Assembly (NCBI GenBank): GCA_028719885.1
Contig: JAQYLT010000077.1
Coordinates: 1-64,000, forward strand
Source of the DNA: Bacillota bacterium
GTDB taxonomy: Bacteria; Bacillota; Clostridia; Oscillospirales; Oscillospiraceae
DNA length: 64,000 nt
Direction: 5' to 3'
Position 1 is the first letter of the stretch. Every line of letters begins with the position of its first letter. Positions 34,296-43,600 of the stretch are shown here, in pieces. A model generated the notes under the pieces. It saw only the letters and a program-made list of their open reading frames with translations. It made no database searches and had not been told where the DNA came from. The translations under genes and the position numbers were made by a program.

Positions 34296-36890
34296 TTATT
34301 CCTGGGTGACGAACTGCTTCAAGGTCTTATCGGCCAGATAGGGGCCTGCCTCGGGGAAGCCGCCGCATTTCAGGTCAATTTCCAGGAGCTTGGCGGCGCA
34401 GCGCTGCAGGTAGCCCAGCTTCAGGCTGCCGTCCTGAACGGCGGTAATGATGTCCTCGATGTTGCCCTCGCTGCCGGGCATCTGCACATCATTGCCCGCG
34501 TAAATGCACAGGGGGCTGGAGGCGCAGGGATACTTGGGGTTGGGCTTGGCCATGGCACCGGATACCTTCATATTGCTGGTGAACCAGTCGGTCATCACAT
34601 AGCCCTGGAAGCCACATTCCTCCCGGGCGTAGCAGGTGATGGAGTCGTAGCAGTTGGCGCCATGGACACCGTTGATCAGGTTGTAGCTGGTCATGATGGT
34701 CATGGGCTGGGAGGCCTCAATGCAGACACCGAAGTTCCGCAGGTAGATTTCCCGGATGGCCCGCTCCTTGATGTGGGCATTGACGAACATCCGGTTGTCC
34801 TCCTGGTTGTTGGCGAAGTAGTGCTTGATGCTGGTGCCCACGCCGGGATGCTTCTGCACGCCCCGCACATCCGCCGCCGCGCAGAGGCCGGAGAGCAGGG
34901 GGTCCTCGGAGTAGTACTCAAAGTTCCGGCCGCACAGGGGATTGCGGTGGATGTTCATGCCCGGGGCCAGCCAAATCCGCACGCCGAAGGTCTCCATCTC
35001 CGCGCCCACCACGTCGCCGCATTTTTCAATCAGCTCCAGGTCCCAGGAGCTTGCCAGCAGCCAGGCGATGGGAATGGCGGTGCAGTACTGGTAGTAGTCC
35101 ACATCCCCCTCCTGCTTGGGCGCGAAGTTCTCGGCCATGCCGCCCATGGCGGAGCCGCCGGGGAGCAGCTTGCCGTCCTTATCGGTGCGGAAGTGGGGAA
35201 TCAGGCGCAGACCGGCAGGGCCGTCGGCGTTGACCATGTCCCGCACGCCCCGGTGGGCCAGGGCCAGGCTGGTTTCGCCTGCCGCGCCGGGAACCGCCTT
35301 GGAGGCGGCGCCGATGACATTTTCATTGTCCCGTGCCGAGCCCACGCACCACTCGGCCATTTCCTCCACGGTGAGCTGGGAAACCAGCTGCTCCATGGTG
35401 TATTTTCCGTCCCGGACCTCTTCCAGGGTGATCATGTGGTCGGTTCCGGCGGGGGCAAAGGGCTCCGGCTCACCGGCATATTCCACGGTGACGGTGGGAA
35501 TCTTACTGGCGCTGAGGGCGAACACGGGAGCGGCTGCCTTCTCCGCTTCTTCGTTTTCAGACTTCCAGCAGGCCACACCGGCGCAGGAGATTTCGTCGAA
35601 TTCCTCGTCCAGGGGGCAGATGTTCTTCACTTTCTTGGTTTCCACGGTGGCATCCAGCTGCAGCACGGCGGCAACGTGGGTCGCGCGGCTGTTCACGCCC
35701 ACCCGAATGACATATTCACCGGCTTCCAGCACATAGGCGGCCTTGGCGGGGTCGTAGCTTTCCAGGTTGGTCAGGTCGAAGGACACCTTCAGCTCCTGGC
35801 TCTCGCCGGGCTGGAGCAGTCTGGTCTTGCCGAAGCCGCAGAGCACCTGCATGGGCTTTTCCAGTCCGTCTCTGGGGGCGGAGCCGTAAACCTGGACCAC
35901 TTCCCGTCCGGCGAATTTGCCGGTATTGGTCACCCGGACGGTGACGGAAACGGTCTTCTCGTCAGCGGAGGAAGCCAGCGTCTCCATATTAAAGCTGGTG
36001 TAGTTCAGGCCGTAGCCGAAAGGATACACCGGGGTCACATTAAAGGTATCGAAATACCGGTAGCCCACGAAGATGCCGTCGGTGTAGTATTCGTCGTTCC
36101 AGTTGCCGTTGTTGTGGCTGAAGGTGGCGGAGGAGGGATAGTCCATATAATTGGCGGCCCAGGTGTCGGTGAGCCGGCCGCTGGGGATGCTCTTGCCCAG
36201 CAGCACATCCGCGACGATGTGGCCGCCCATGTTGCCGCTCTGGGAGATAAGCAGAGTGGCGCTGATGCCGGGGATGGATTTCAGGGTGGCCGCGTTGATC
36301 ACGCCGCCCAAGTTCAGCAGAAGAATCACCTTTTTGTAGTTCTGGCCCAGCTGGGTGAGCAGCTGAATCTCTGCCTGAGTCAGCTCATAGTCGCCCTCTT
36401 CGGCGCAGCGGTCGCTGCCCTCGCCGGAGTTCCGGCCCAGCACATAGATGGCCACATCGCCCTCGGCCTTCTGGAAAGGGGCCAGTGCCTTGGGGATGAA
36501 ATGCTCGTTGAACAGCACAAAGAAATCGGGAATGCCCATGGCCTCAGCCCGCTGATGGATGTCGGCCATATAAGCGTTCCATTCCTCCTGGATGACCCGG
36601 TCCTGCTCGGCCAGCCACGCCTTTGTGGTCACGGTGAAGCCGGCCTCCTCCAGGCCCTGCTCCACGGAGACACTGTAGCGGCTGTTGACCTCGCCGCTGC
36701 CGGTGCCGCCCTTTACAGTGGCCCGGGCGCCGTTGCCGTAGAGCGCGACCTTCTGGGGGCCGGACAGGGGCAGGGTGCCGTCGTTTTCCAGCAGCACCAT
36801 GCACTCACCGGCGATCCGGCGGATGTAGTCGCTGTGGGCCTGCTCACTGGCGGTCACTTCGGGGGAACGGTTTGCGTGATAGTGAATCAT
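34296..36890 (-). CDS. Glycoside hydrolase family 3 beta-glucosidase with permuted domain order
   Basis: An 864-residue GH3 enzyme in which the usual order is reversed. The GH3 C-domain comes first (residues ~20-260: ECMVLLENDGTLPL, VYVLGRNSGEGSDR-like AIYVLGRNSGEGSDR, PSGRLTDTWA), then an Fn3-like domain (~300-410). The (beta/alpha)8 catalytic domain is last (~510-850: NADGPAGLRL, WLAPGMNIHRNPLCGRNFEY, KHYFANNQEDNR). The nucleophile is D768 in GYVMTDWFT. This inverted layout is known from Ruminococcus and Butyrivibrio enzymes. There is no signal peptide, so it acts on imported beta-glucosides or oligosaccharides. It is monocistronic, with promoter and terminator; no sugar transporter is adjacent. 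Confidence 0.92.
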   Translation of the reverse strand: MIHYHANRSPEVTASEQAHSDYIRRIAGECMVLLENDGTLPLSGPQKVALYGNGARATVKGGTGSGEVNSRYSVSVEQGLEEAGFTVTTKAWLAEQDRVIQEEWNAYMADIHQRAEAMGIPDFFVLFNEHFIPKALAPFQKAEGDVAIYVLGRNSGEGSDRCAEEGDYELTQAEIQLLTQLGQNYKKVILLLNLGGVINAATLKSIPGISATLLISQSGNMGGHIVADVLLGKSIPSGRLTDTWAANYMDYPSSATFSHNNGNWNDEYYTDGIFVGYRYFDTFNVTPVYPFGYGLNYTSFNMETLASSADEKTVSVTVRVTNTGKFAGREVVQVYGSAPRDGLEKPMQVLCGFGKTRLLQPGESQELKVSFDLTNLESYDPAKAAYVLEAGEYVIRVGVNSRATHVAAVLQLDATVETKKVKNICPLDEEFDEISCAGVACWKSENEEAEKAAAPVFALSASKIPTVTVEYAGEPEPFAPAGTDHMITLEEVRDGKYTMEQLVSQLTVEEMAEWCVGSARDNENVIGAASKAVPGAAGETSLALAHRGVRDMVNADGPAGLRLIPHFRTDKDGKLLPGGSAMGGMAENFAPKQEGDVDYYQYCTAIPIAWLLASSWDLELIEKCGDVVGAEMETFGVRIWLAPGMNIHRNPLCGRNFEYYSEDPLLSGLCAAADVRGVQKHPGVGTSIKHYFANNQEDNRMFVNAHIKERAIREIYLRNFGVCIEASQPMTIMTSYNLINGVHGANCYDSITCYAREECGFQGYVMTDWFTSNMKVSGAMAKPNPKYPCASSPLCIYAGNDVQMPGSEGNIEDIITAVQDGSLKLGYLQRCAAKLLEIDLKCGGFPEAGPYLADKTLKQFVTQE

Positions 36891-36958
36891 TTCTTGTGGA
36901 CTCCTTTCAAATGGTAGAGGGTTTTCCTTTCAGCCCGATTGGCAGAATTTCTCTGCTT

Positions 36959-36987
36959 ATTATACAAAAAACAAAAAAGAAAATCAA
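36959..36987 (-). promoter_or_regulatory. GH3 gene promoter
   Basis: TTGATT (36982-36987) and TATAAT (36959-36964), 17 bp spacing, about 70 bp upstream of the start. Confidence 0.65.
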
Positions 36988-37109
36988 CTGATTTCAGCTA
37001 AAATACTTAAAAATCGGCATTCCAACGAAATGGCGCAATCAGGCGGGAGGATAAACGATTAAGCCCTGCAGAACGCCCCATCGCCCAGCAAAACCCACCT
37101 GCGGCCATA

Positions 37110-37155
37110 TCCAAAAAGAAAGCCCTGCGTACCCGGTTCTCCAGGTTCGCAGGGC
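37110..37155 (-). terminator. Orphan terminator-like hairpin
   Basis: Stem GCCCTGCG/CGCAGGGC (37122-37129 and 37148-37155), followed on the minus strand by TTTCTTTTTGG. No minus-strand gene ends here; the neighbouring genes are divergent. Apart from this and the GH3 promoter I see nothing in 36891-37233. Confidence 0.4.
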
Positions 37156-37233
37156 GTTGCTTATGGATTAAGTTGCATTTTTAGGGAAAGTATGGTATCT
37201 TATTCGGGAAGAAAAGAGAAAGAGGTGCTGCGA

Positions 37234-38181
37234 ATGATTGGCTCCGCGCTGAAAAAACTTGCAAAACAACAGGGACTAACGGTGGACAAAGGCATTGCCT
37301 ACGGCAGCCTGGGTGGCTACGCCGCCACGCTGTGTGAGGGCTCCGGCTGGAAGCGGATCGTATTTTCCACCCAATTTGCCGATCCCGCCGGCCGCACCGG
37401 CATTACGGATGCGGTATCCGCCCGGGACATGAAAAAGGAATTCCGGGTTTCAGAGCTCACGGTGGGTTCTAAAATGATCGTGGTGACGTTCCTGGACAAT
37501 CCAGGAACCATGAAACGGATCCAGGCGTTTCTGGACTGGTTCTTGCCCATGCTGGATTCTTATGGGGCATCGGGGGTGGATATCTGCCCGGAGTGCGGCG
37601 GTGAGATTTCCGGCGGCAGCTGGGCCATGGTCAACGGCATTGCCCACCACTACCACTCCGGCTGCGCCGCCCATGTGCGTCAGAGCCTGGAGGCGGAGCA
37701 GGAGCGCCGCAGCCAGGAGGACAGCGGAAGCTACGCCGCGGGCCTGCTGGGCTCCCTGCTGGGCGCCGTCCTGGGTGCGGTGGTATGGGCCGTTGTGCTG
37801 AGCTTTGGCTACATTGCCTCTCTGGTTGGCCTGCTCATCGGTTTCCTGGCGGAAAAGGGCTACAATCTGTTTAAAGGCAAGCAGGGCAAAGGGAAAATTG
37901 CTATTTTGATTCTGGCGGTGGTTTTCGGCGTGGTGCTGGGAACCTTCCTGGCAGAGAGCTACGGCCTGTTTGATCTGATCAACTCCGGCATGGTTCCGGG
38001 ATTGGAGATTTCGGACATTCCCAAAACCATCCTCTATCTGCTGGCGAACGACGGAGAGTACCTGGGCATCGTCCTGAAAAACGTGGGCATGGGCCTGCTG
38101 TTTGCCGCCCTGGGTGTCTTCGCTCTGCTGCGGCAGGCGGGCAAGGACGTGGCCGGGAGCCGGTACGTGGAGCTGAAGTAA
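37234..38181 (+). CDS. Membrane protein with zinc-ribbon-like motif, unknown function
   Basis: A 315-residue protein. The N-terminal ~125 residues are soluble (KRIVFSTQFADP...MKRIQAFLDWFLPML). They are followed by a CPECGG ... HHYHSGC stretch near 133-160 that could bind zinc, then about four hydrophobic segments (SYAAGLLGSLLGAVLGAVVWAV, IAILILAVVFGVVLGTFL, VLKNVGMGLLFAALGVFALL). I do not recognise a named family. The ATG at 37234 follows AGAGGTG; an upstream ATG (37192) would add 14 polar residues. Monocistronic, with a bidirectional terminator shared with buk. Confidence 0.65.
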   Translation: MIGSALKKLAKQQGLTVDKGIAYGSLGGYAATLCEGSGWKRIVFSTQFADPAGRTGITDAVSARDMKKEFRVSELTVGSKMIVVTFLDNPGTMKRIQAFLDWFLPMLDSYGASGVDICPECGGEISGGSWAMVNGIAHHYHSGCAAHVRQSLEAEQERRSQEDSGSYAAGLLGSLLGAVLGAVVWAVVLSFGYIASLVGLLIGFLAEKGYNLFKGKQGKGKIAILILAVVFGVVLGTFLAESYGLFDLINSGMVPGLEISDIPKTILYLLANDGEYLGIVLKNVGMGLLFAALGVFALLRQAGKDVAGSRYVELK

Positions 38182-38192
38182 ATATTTGCCGC

Positions 38193-38235
38193 AAAAAAGA
38201 GGGGCTTCCCAGGCTGGGAAGTCCCTCTTTGTTTC
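38193..38235. terminator. Bidirectional terminator
   Basis: Long stem AAAGAGGG...CCCTCTTT with inner CTTCCCAG/CTGGGAAG, an A-run on one side and T-rich tail on the other. Between the membrane protein gene and the convergent buk. Confidence 0.8.
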
Positions 38236-38244
38236 TGTAAATTT

Positions 38245-39354
38245 TTATTCCCACCCGAAGCCCTGGAATACCGGCTCGCCGGTGTAGCGGTGGGCTTCTT
38301 TTTGTCCCCGGAGGATTTCCAGCACGCTCTCCGCCATGGCCTCCTGCTCGCACTCCCCGGGATAGACGGTGATGGGGGCGATCCAGCCGCAGCGCTGCCG
38401 GATTCCCTCTACGATGTCATCAAAGCGCACCAGGCCGCCGGTGAGCAAAATGCCGTCCACCTTTCCCTCCAGCACCGCTGCCATGGCGCCGATGGATTTG
38501 CACAGCTGGTAGATCATGGTGTTCCAGATGACGGTGGCCTTCCGGTCCCCCGCCTCCACCATGGCGTGAATGGTATCGGAGTTGGAGGTGCCGAAGTGGC
38601 TCACAAAGCCGCCGGAGCGGGAGAGCATGGTTTTCACTTCCTGGGTGGTATGGCCGGCTTCCAGATAGGTCAGCACCTCCATCACCGGAATGGAACCCAG
38701 CCGGGTGGGGGTAAAGGGACCGTCACCCCCGGCACCCTCGGTGCTGTCCACCATCTTCCCCTTGCGGTGGGCGGTGACGGTGATGCCGCCATCGATGTGG
38801 CTGACGATGAAATTGCAGTCCTCATATTTTTTACCCATGGACTTGGCGTGGATGGCGGCGATGCCTTTCTGGTTCAGCACATGGGTTTGGGCCCGCCGAT
38901 AGAGCCCCGCGATGCCGGTGGGCCGGGCGTAGTCGCACAGCTCGTCCACATTGGTGGGGTTCACGGTGTACATCTGCCCGCCGAATTCCCTGCACAGCTC
39001 ATAGGCCAGCATCACCCCCAATTTCGCGGGATGGTCGCTGCCACCCACTCCGGCGGCGGTATCGGCAACCAGCCGGTCGTCAATTTCCATGACCCCGGAC
39101 TGCTGGGACCAGGCACTGCCGCCCCGGCCCACGAAGGCATCGATCTCGGAAAGCTGCAGACCGTGGCGGCTCATAAAGTCCTCGATAAAGGCCCGGCGCA
39201 GGGGGACCTGATCGTTGACCGTGGGATAGGACAGCAGCACCGGGGCATCGTGGAAGACGCTCTCGGTATAGACGTTTTTCTCATTTTCAAAATAGCTCAC
39301 CGTGGTGGAGGTGGAGCCGGGGTTGATGACCAGCATTTTGTAGACGGTATCCAT
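38245..39354 (-). CDS. buk: Butyrate kinase
   Basis: A 369-residue acetokinase-family enzyme (butyryl phosphate + ADP to butyrate + ATP). The ASKHA signatures are LVINPGSTSTTVSYF, FVGRGG, HIDGGITVTAHRKGKMVDST and GILLTGGLVRFDDI. Length and the NPGSTST start fit butyrate kinase rather than acetate kinase (about 400 residues). The ATG at 39354 follows AAGGAG at normal spacing. It is downstream of a DsbA-like gene (27 bp) and shares its promoter. No phosphotransbutyrylase (ptb) is adjacent, so butyryl phosphate must be made elsewhere, or the enzyme serves branched-chain acyl phosphates. Confidence 0.93.
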   Translation of the reverse strand: MDTVYKMLVINPGSTSTTVSYFENEKNVYTESVFHDAPVLLSYPTVNDQVPLRRAFIEDFMSRHGLQLSEIDAFVGRGGSAWSQQSGVMEIDDRLVADTAAGVGGSDHPAKLGVMLAYELCREFGGQMYTVNPTNVDELCDYARPTGIAGLYRRAQTHVLNQKGIAAIHAKSMGKKYEDCNFIVSHIDGGITVTAHRKGKMVDSTEGAGGDGPFTPTRLGSIPVMEVLTYLEAGHTTQEVKTMLSRSGGFVSHFGTSNSDTIHAMVEAGDRKATVIWNTMIYQLCKSIGAMAAVLEGKVDGILLTGGLVRFDDIVEGIRQRCGWIAPITVYPGECEQEAMAESVLEILRGQKEAHRYTGEPVFQGFGWE

Positions 39355-39381
39355 TTTAAAACTCCTTTGGAAACAATTCAA

Positions 39382-40017
39382 TCAGCATCCATCCGGGCCG
39401 CAGAAATGGCCGGGGCCGGAAAAGGAAGCATCGTTCAGTGCCTGCAGCATTTCCGCCTCCGTGTAGTCGTTCAGGGAAAGCTTTTTCCCGTCCGCATAGA
39501 TGGTGGGCACGCCCTGGGGCTTCAGCACCTCCCGGGCATATTGGACGGCCTGGCGCTCCTTTTCGGTGTACCGCCCCTCCTCCAGCGCTTTGGTAAAATC
39601 CCCGGGATCCAGGCCAACCTGTTCCGCCAGGGCAGCCAGCACGGTTATTTCACCGATGTCCTGCTCCTGTATAAAATAGGCCCGGTAGACGGAATCGTTG
39701 TATTCCTCTCCCCTGCCGTGGTCGCAGGCGTAGTACCAGCCCTCAAAGGCCAGCCGGGTGTAGGGCCGGGGGATGATTTTGGGCGGCAGCTTCATGTCCA
39801 GCTCCAGCTGGCGGCAGGGCTCTTCCAATATCTGATAATTCGCCCGGCGGCGCTGGTCGTGGTAGGTATCCACCCGCTCCTTGGGCTCCGGGGTCAGCTC
39901 ATAGGGCTGGTAGGTAATGTGGGCCTCCGTCCCCAGCTTCCTCAGTGCCCGATGGAGCGCCTCCTTGGCCACCAGGCAGTAGGGGCATACATAGTCGGAG
40001 ATGAACAGTATTTCCAT
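39382..40017 (-). CDS. DsbA-family thiol oxidoreductase (FrnE-like, cytosolic)
   Basis: A 211-residue thioredoxin-fold protein with the CPYC active-site motif at residues 11-14 (MEILFISDYVCPYC). A helical insertion and the cis-Pro loop GVPTIY near the C-terminus (LKPQGVPTIYADGKKL) mark the DsbA/FrnE-like DSBA domain family. There is no signal peptide, so it is cytosolic. Members act as disulphide reductases/isomerases or glutathione-type transferases; the substrate is unknown. A Cys-rich tail (HFCGPDGC) is unusual. First gene of an operon with buk. Confidence 0.82.
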   Translation of the reverse strand: MEILFISDYVCPYCLVAKEALHRALRKLGTEAHITYQPYELTPEPKERVDTYHDQRRRANYQILEEPCRQLELDMKLPPKIIPRPYTRLAFEGWYYACDHGRGEEYNDSVYRAYFIQEQDIGEITVLAALAEQVGLDPGDFTKALEEGRYTEKERQAVQYAREVLKPQGVPTIYADGKKLSLNDYTEAEMLQALNDASFSGPGHFCGPDGC

Positions 40018-40048
40018 ATGCGTACCTCGCGTTCATTTGTCTGTGCAC

Positions 40049-40077
40049 AGTATACTACTTCTTTCCTCTGAATTCAA
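40049..40077 (-). promoter_or_regulatory. Promoter of dsbA-like/buk operon
   Basis: TTGAAT (40072-40077) and TATACT (40049-40054), 17 bp spacing, 32 bp upstream of the start, between repeat A7 and the gene. Confidence 0.6.
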
Positions 40078-40128
40078 GCAAAATATACAAAAACAATTTG
40101 TGTTCCCGGCATAGACCAATGCCGCAGG

Positions 40129-40532
40129 AAATTGGAATTCGGCGGGGAGGCCCCGCGGCCAATTCGTTACGAACCTTGGGCAATTAACCCACAACTCCTG
40201 GGCCCCTCGACCGGTACTGCCCGATAAATTGGAATTTGACGGGTTCGTTGAATTAAAAATGTTTCAACGTGTGCGTAGGGAACGGATTTATCCGTTCCGC
40301 CCGCGAAGCGGAATTAACGCACCCAATTATTTGACAAAGGGTCAAGTTATCCGAATATCTAGGCGAATTCATGATAAAAACATTCGCAAAAGCGGCTTCG
40401 CCGACGGAATGAGCAAGCCCATTCCCAAGGGTGTGTACGGACCATTCCCCGTTCAACGAACCACGGATGCTAACCGACCTTGCGGAACGGATAAATCCGT
40501 TCCCTACGAATCACCTCTACAGATTCCAATTT
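40129..40532. repeat. GTAG-REP compound repeat, copy A7
   Basis: Two left-type ends (AAATTGGAATT at about 40129 and 40226) precede GTAG plus GGAACGGAT/ATCCGTTCC. The right arm has the inverted hairpin GGAACGGAT/ATCCGTTCC and ends AGATTCCAATTT. About 400 bp, no coding sequence. Confidence 0.7.
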
Positions 40533-40554
40533 GCCGCTCTGCTGCGTTATGCCG

Positions 40555-40590
40555 AAAAAACAAGGGCCTGGCCCGAAGGCCAAGCCCTTA
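40555..40590 (-). terminator. Terminator of the 1560-residue GH24/SH3 gene
   Basis: Stem AAGGGCTTGGCC/GGCCAGGCCCTT with a TTCG-type loop followed by GTTTTTT on the minus strand. Confidence 0.85.
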
Positions 40591-40605
40591 TTTGGTTGAA
40601 TTGGA

Positions 40606-43600
40606 TTAACCCACGCTGTCGTCAACCGTCTCGCTGGGAGTGGTTTCAGTCGGGGTGGTCTCGCCGGAGGCACCGGCATCGGGAGTGATGGGGGCGGCGG
40701 CGGAATCCAGCACGATATACTGCATGCTGATCCAGCCCAGATCGGTGCGGCCCCAGGTCTCGGTGCCAACGGTAGTGGTCTCGTGGACCGCCACGCGGGA
40801 GGAGATCATGACCTTGGCCATCAGGGCGCCGTTGGAGCTGGCGCTGTTGCGGACATTGGCGGTGAAGCCGCAGCGGGCGATGGTGCCCATGTTGCCGGAG
40901 CCGGAAACGCCGATGCCGGTGATGGTCAGGTAGCTGGTGCAGACCCAGCCGTTGTCGGTACGGCCCCAGCTCATGCCGCCGTCCAGCTTGTTTTCGTAGA
41001 TGACGACGCTGTTGCCTTTCTTCACAGAGCCAACCTCGGGGTAGCCCAGGCCGGAGCCGGAGCGAATGTTGATATCCTGGTTGGCGTAACCCACGGCGAT
41101 GGCGCCGGCGGGCACGGTGGTGATGATGGTCACATTACCGGTGCCGCCGTTGGTGCCGCCATTGGGCACGGTGGCCTGGGTTCCCAGCCGCACATAGTCC
41201 ATGCAGACCCAGCCCTCATCGATGTGGGCCCAGTCCTTACCCAGGACGTTGGTCTTCTCGTAAATCTTCACGTTGGTGCCGTTGGGCAGGGTGGTAACCA
41301 GAGTGTTGCCCACGCCTGCGGCGCTGCGAACGTTGACGGAAGTAGAGCAGACGATGTAAGCGGGGATGGGATCCGCTGCGGGGGTGGTGGGCGTGGTGGG
41401 CTCGGTGGTGGAGCCGCCGCCATTACCGCCGCCGATGATGGAGCCGGTGGAACCGGGCACCAGGCTGACGTACATCTTGTCTGCCTCGTCGCACAGGAGA
41501 ATCCAGCCGGTTGTATTGCCGTAGGCAACCTCGCCGTAGAGTCTGCCGCCCTGGACATAGAAGCTCTGGACGGTGGCCTTTTCATCCCGGTACAGGGTGT
41601 AGAGGATGTCTGCCTCGACCAGGGTCAGATCATTGTAGATAGGTGCTTTGGACTCGGTGATGGTGGCAACGGCGGAGTACATGGTCAGGCAGTCCATATT
41701 GATCCAGCCGTCCTTGTCGCCCAGCTCAACCAGCCACCAGGCTTCGCCAGCGTCGGTCATATCCAGGTCAATCAGGCTGACCTCGGTGCCCTTGGGCAGG
41801 GACTTGACCTCGCCGTTGATGTTAACGGTAGCATTCACGCTGTTGATCTTGCCCTTGGCCATGACGGGCAGGGTGGTGGGATCGGTACCCTCGGCAATGC
41901 CAGGGGTATTCAGCTTCACATTGGACAGGTCGATGTAGCCGTTGACGCCAGCCACATCAATGCGGCCCCACATGGTTGTGCCAACCAGCTGGATGTCGGA
42001 GATGCCGATGGTCTTATTGTTCACCCGGAGAACCTGGACAGAGCTGGCCTTATCCATGGTGTTGTAGACCTTCAGCTCTTCCACGGCCACGACGCCGGTC
42101 AGATTGGAGAAGTCAACGTCAGCAGCCTTGACCCAGCCCACAACCTTGTTGATCTGGACCTTACCCCAGGTTTCTGTCACACCGGAGCCGTTGGTCACGT
42201 TTCTCCAGTTCACGATGGTCACATTGGTGCCGGCGCTCAGCTTCAGCAGGATATTGCTGCTGTCGATGGCTTCCTCGTAGATGGGCAGCTCTGCGGCGGC
42301 CTTACCGGTAACCACCACGGAAGAGGCGATCACGGGGTTGCTGGGGTTCTCCACCGTGGCCTTGCCGGTGGGAGTCAGCTTGCCATCGTCCAGGATGAAC
42401 CAGAAGTGGTTGCTGGTGGAGGTATCATCGCCCACAAAGCCGTAGCCGACATCGATGACGCCATGGTTGATTTCATTGGAATCGGGAACCAGCTGCCGCT
42501 GGGTGATGGTGATCTTGCTGCCCTTGGCAACAGGGGTATAGGAGGCGCTGATGTTGGCCGCGTCGGTGGCGGCAGCAAAGCCCTTGACCTCGGCATTGGC
42601 CTTGTAAGCCACGGAATCCAGATTCACATTGGCCATATCAATCCAGCCGGAGACGGAGCCCACAGTCACCTTGCCGTAGGTCTTATCAACCGCCTTCACA
42701 TAGCTCCGGGCCTGGATATTCACCCGGGAATTGGCGGGCAGGGTATAAGCGGTGAATTCGCTGTGGTCATAGCCATACTCGTCCAGCCAAATGGGGCTGC
42801 CGTTAAAGTCCTTGAGCAGAGTCTGCTCGCTCAGCATAGTGCCGGTGAGGTAGCCCACACCGCTGAGAGTGGTGACGCCGGTGGGCATCGTGTTGCCCCG
42901 GAACATGGTCACGTCGTTCAGCTTCAGCCAGCCGGTATAAGTGACACCGGATACGGTAACGGTGACCTTGCCCCACAGGGTGCTGTCGGAGAGCTTCCAG
43001 TTGTCGTTGCCCTGAGGAATGGTGACGTAGGTGCCATTCACCAGAGAAGCATAGAACTTGCTGCGGGTGCTGGGCTCTTCGTAGACATCGGCCTTGCTGG
43101 CGGTGACCTTGGCATTGAAAGCGCTCATGATCACACCGCTGATGTCCACCCAACCGGTCTTGTCACCCACGGTGACCTTGCCGTACAGGTTCTCGCCGGA
43201 CTGGGTCCAGGCCAGGATGTTGACGGTTACATTGGGATTCAGGGTCAGCAGCACATTGGCATGATGGGCAGCGGTCTCCAGCAGAGAGGTGGCCGCCAGG
43301 GTCACGGCGGGATAGCCCTCAAAGGAGGTAACCACGTTGTCCTTGTCATCCTCCACGCTGGGAGTGATGGGCTCGGGCTTCTTGAACTCGGAATCCAGCT
43401 GGATGTAGTCCATGCAGACCCAGCCGCGCTCGATGCGGCCCCACTTGAAGCCATTGACGGTGGTAATTTCGGTAACATTCACGCGAGTACCCACACCGGC
43501 CACGCCGATCAGGGCGTTGGTGGTGCCGGCAGCGGCGCGGATGTTCACGCCGGTGGAGCAGTTGACCACGGTGCCGCCCACGCTGTAGACGGACTCGCCG

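Noticed and set aside
34251..36917. Plus-strand open frame of 888 codons opposite the GH3 gene
   Set aside because: It mirrors the GH3 gene and has low-complexity Gly/His/Ala content; the GH3 protein has full domain signatures, promoter and terminator.
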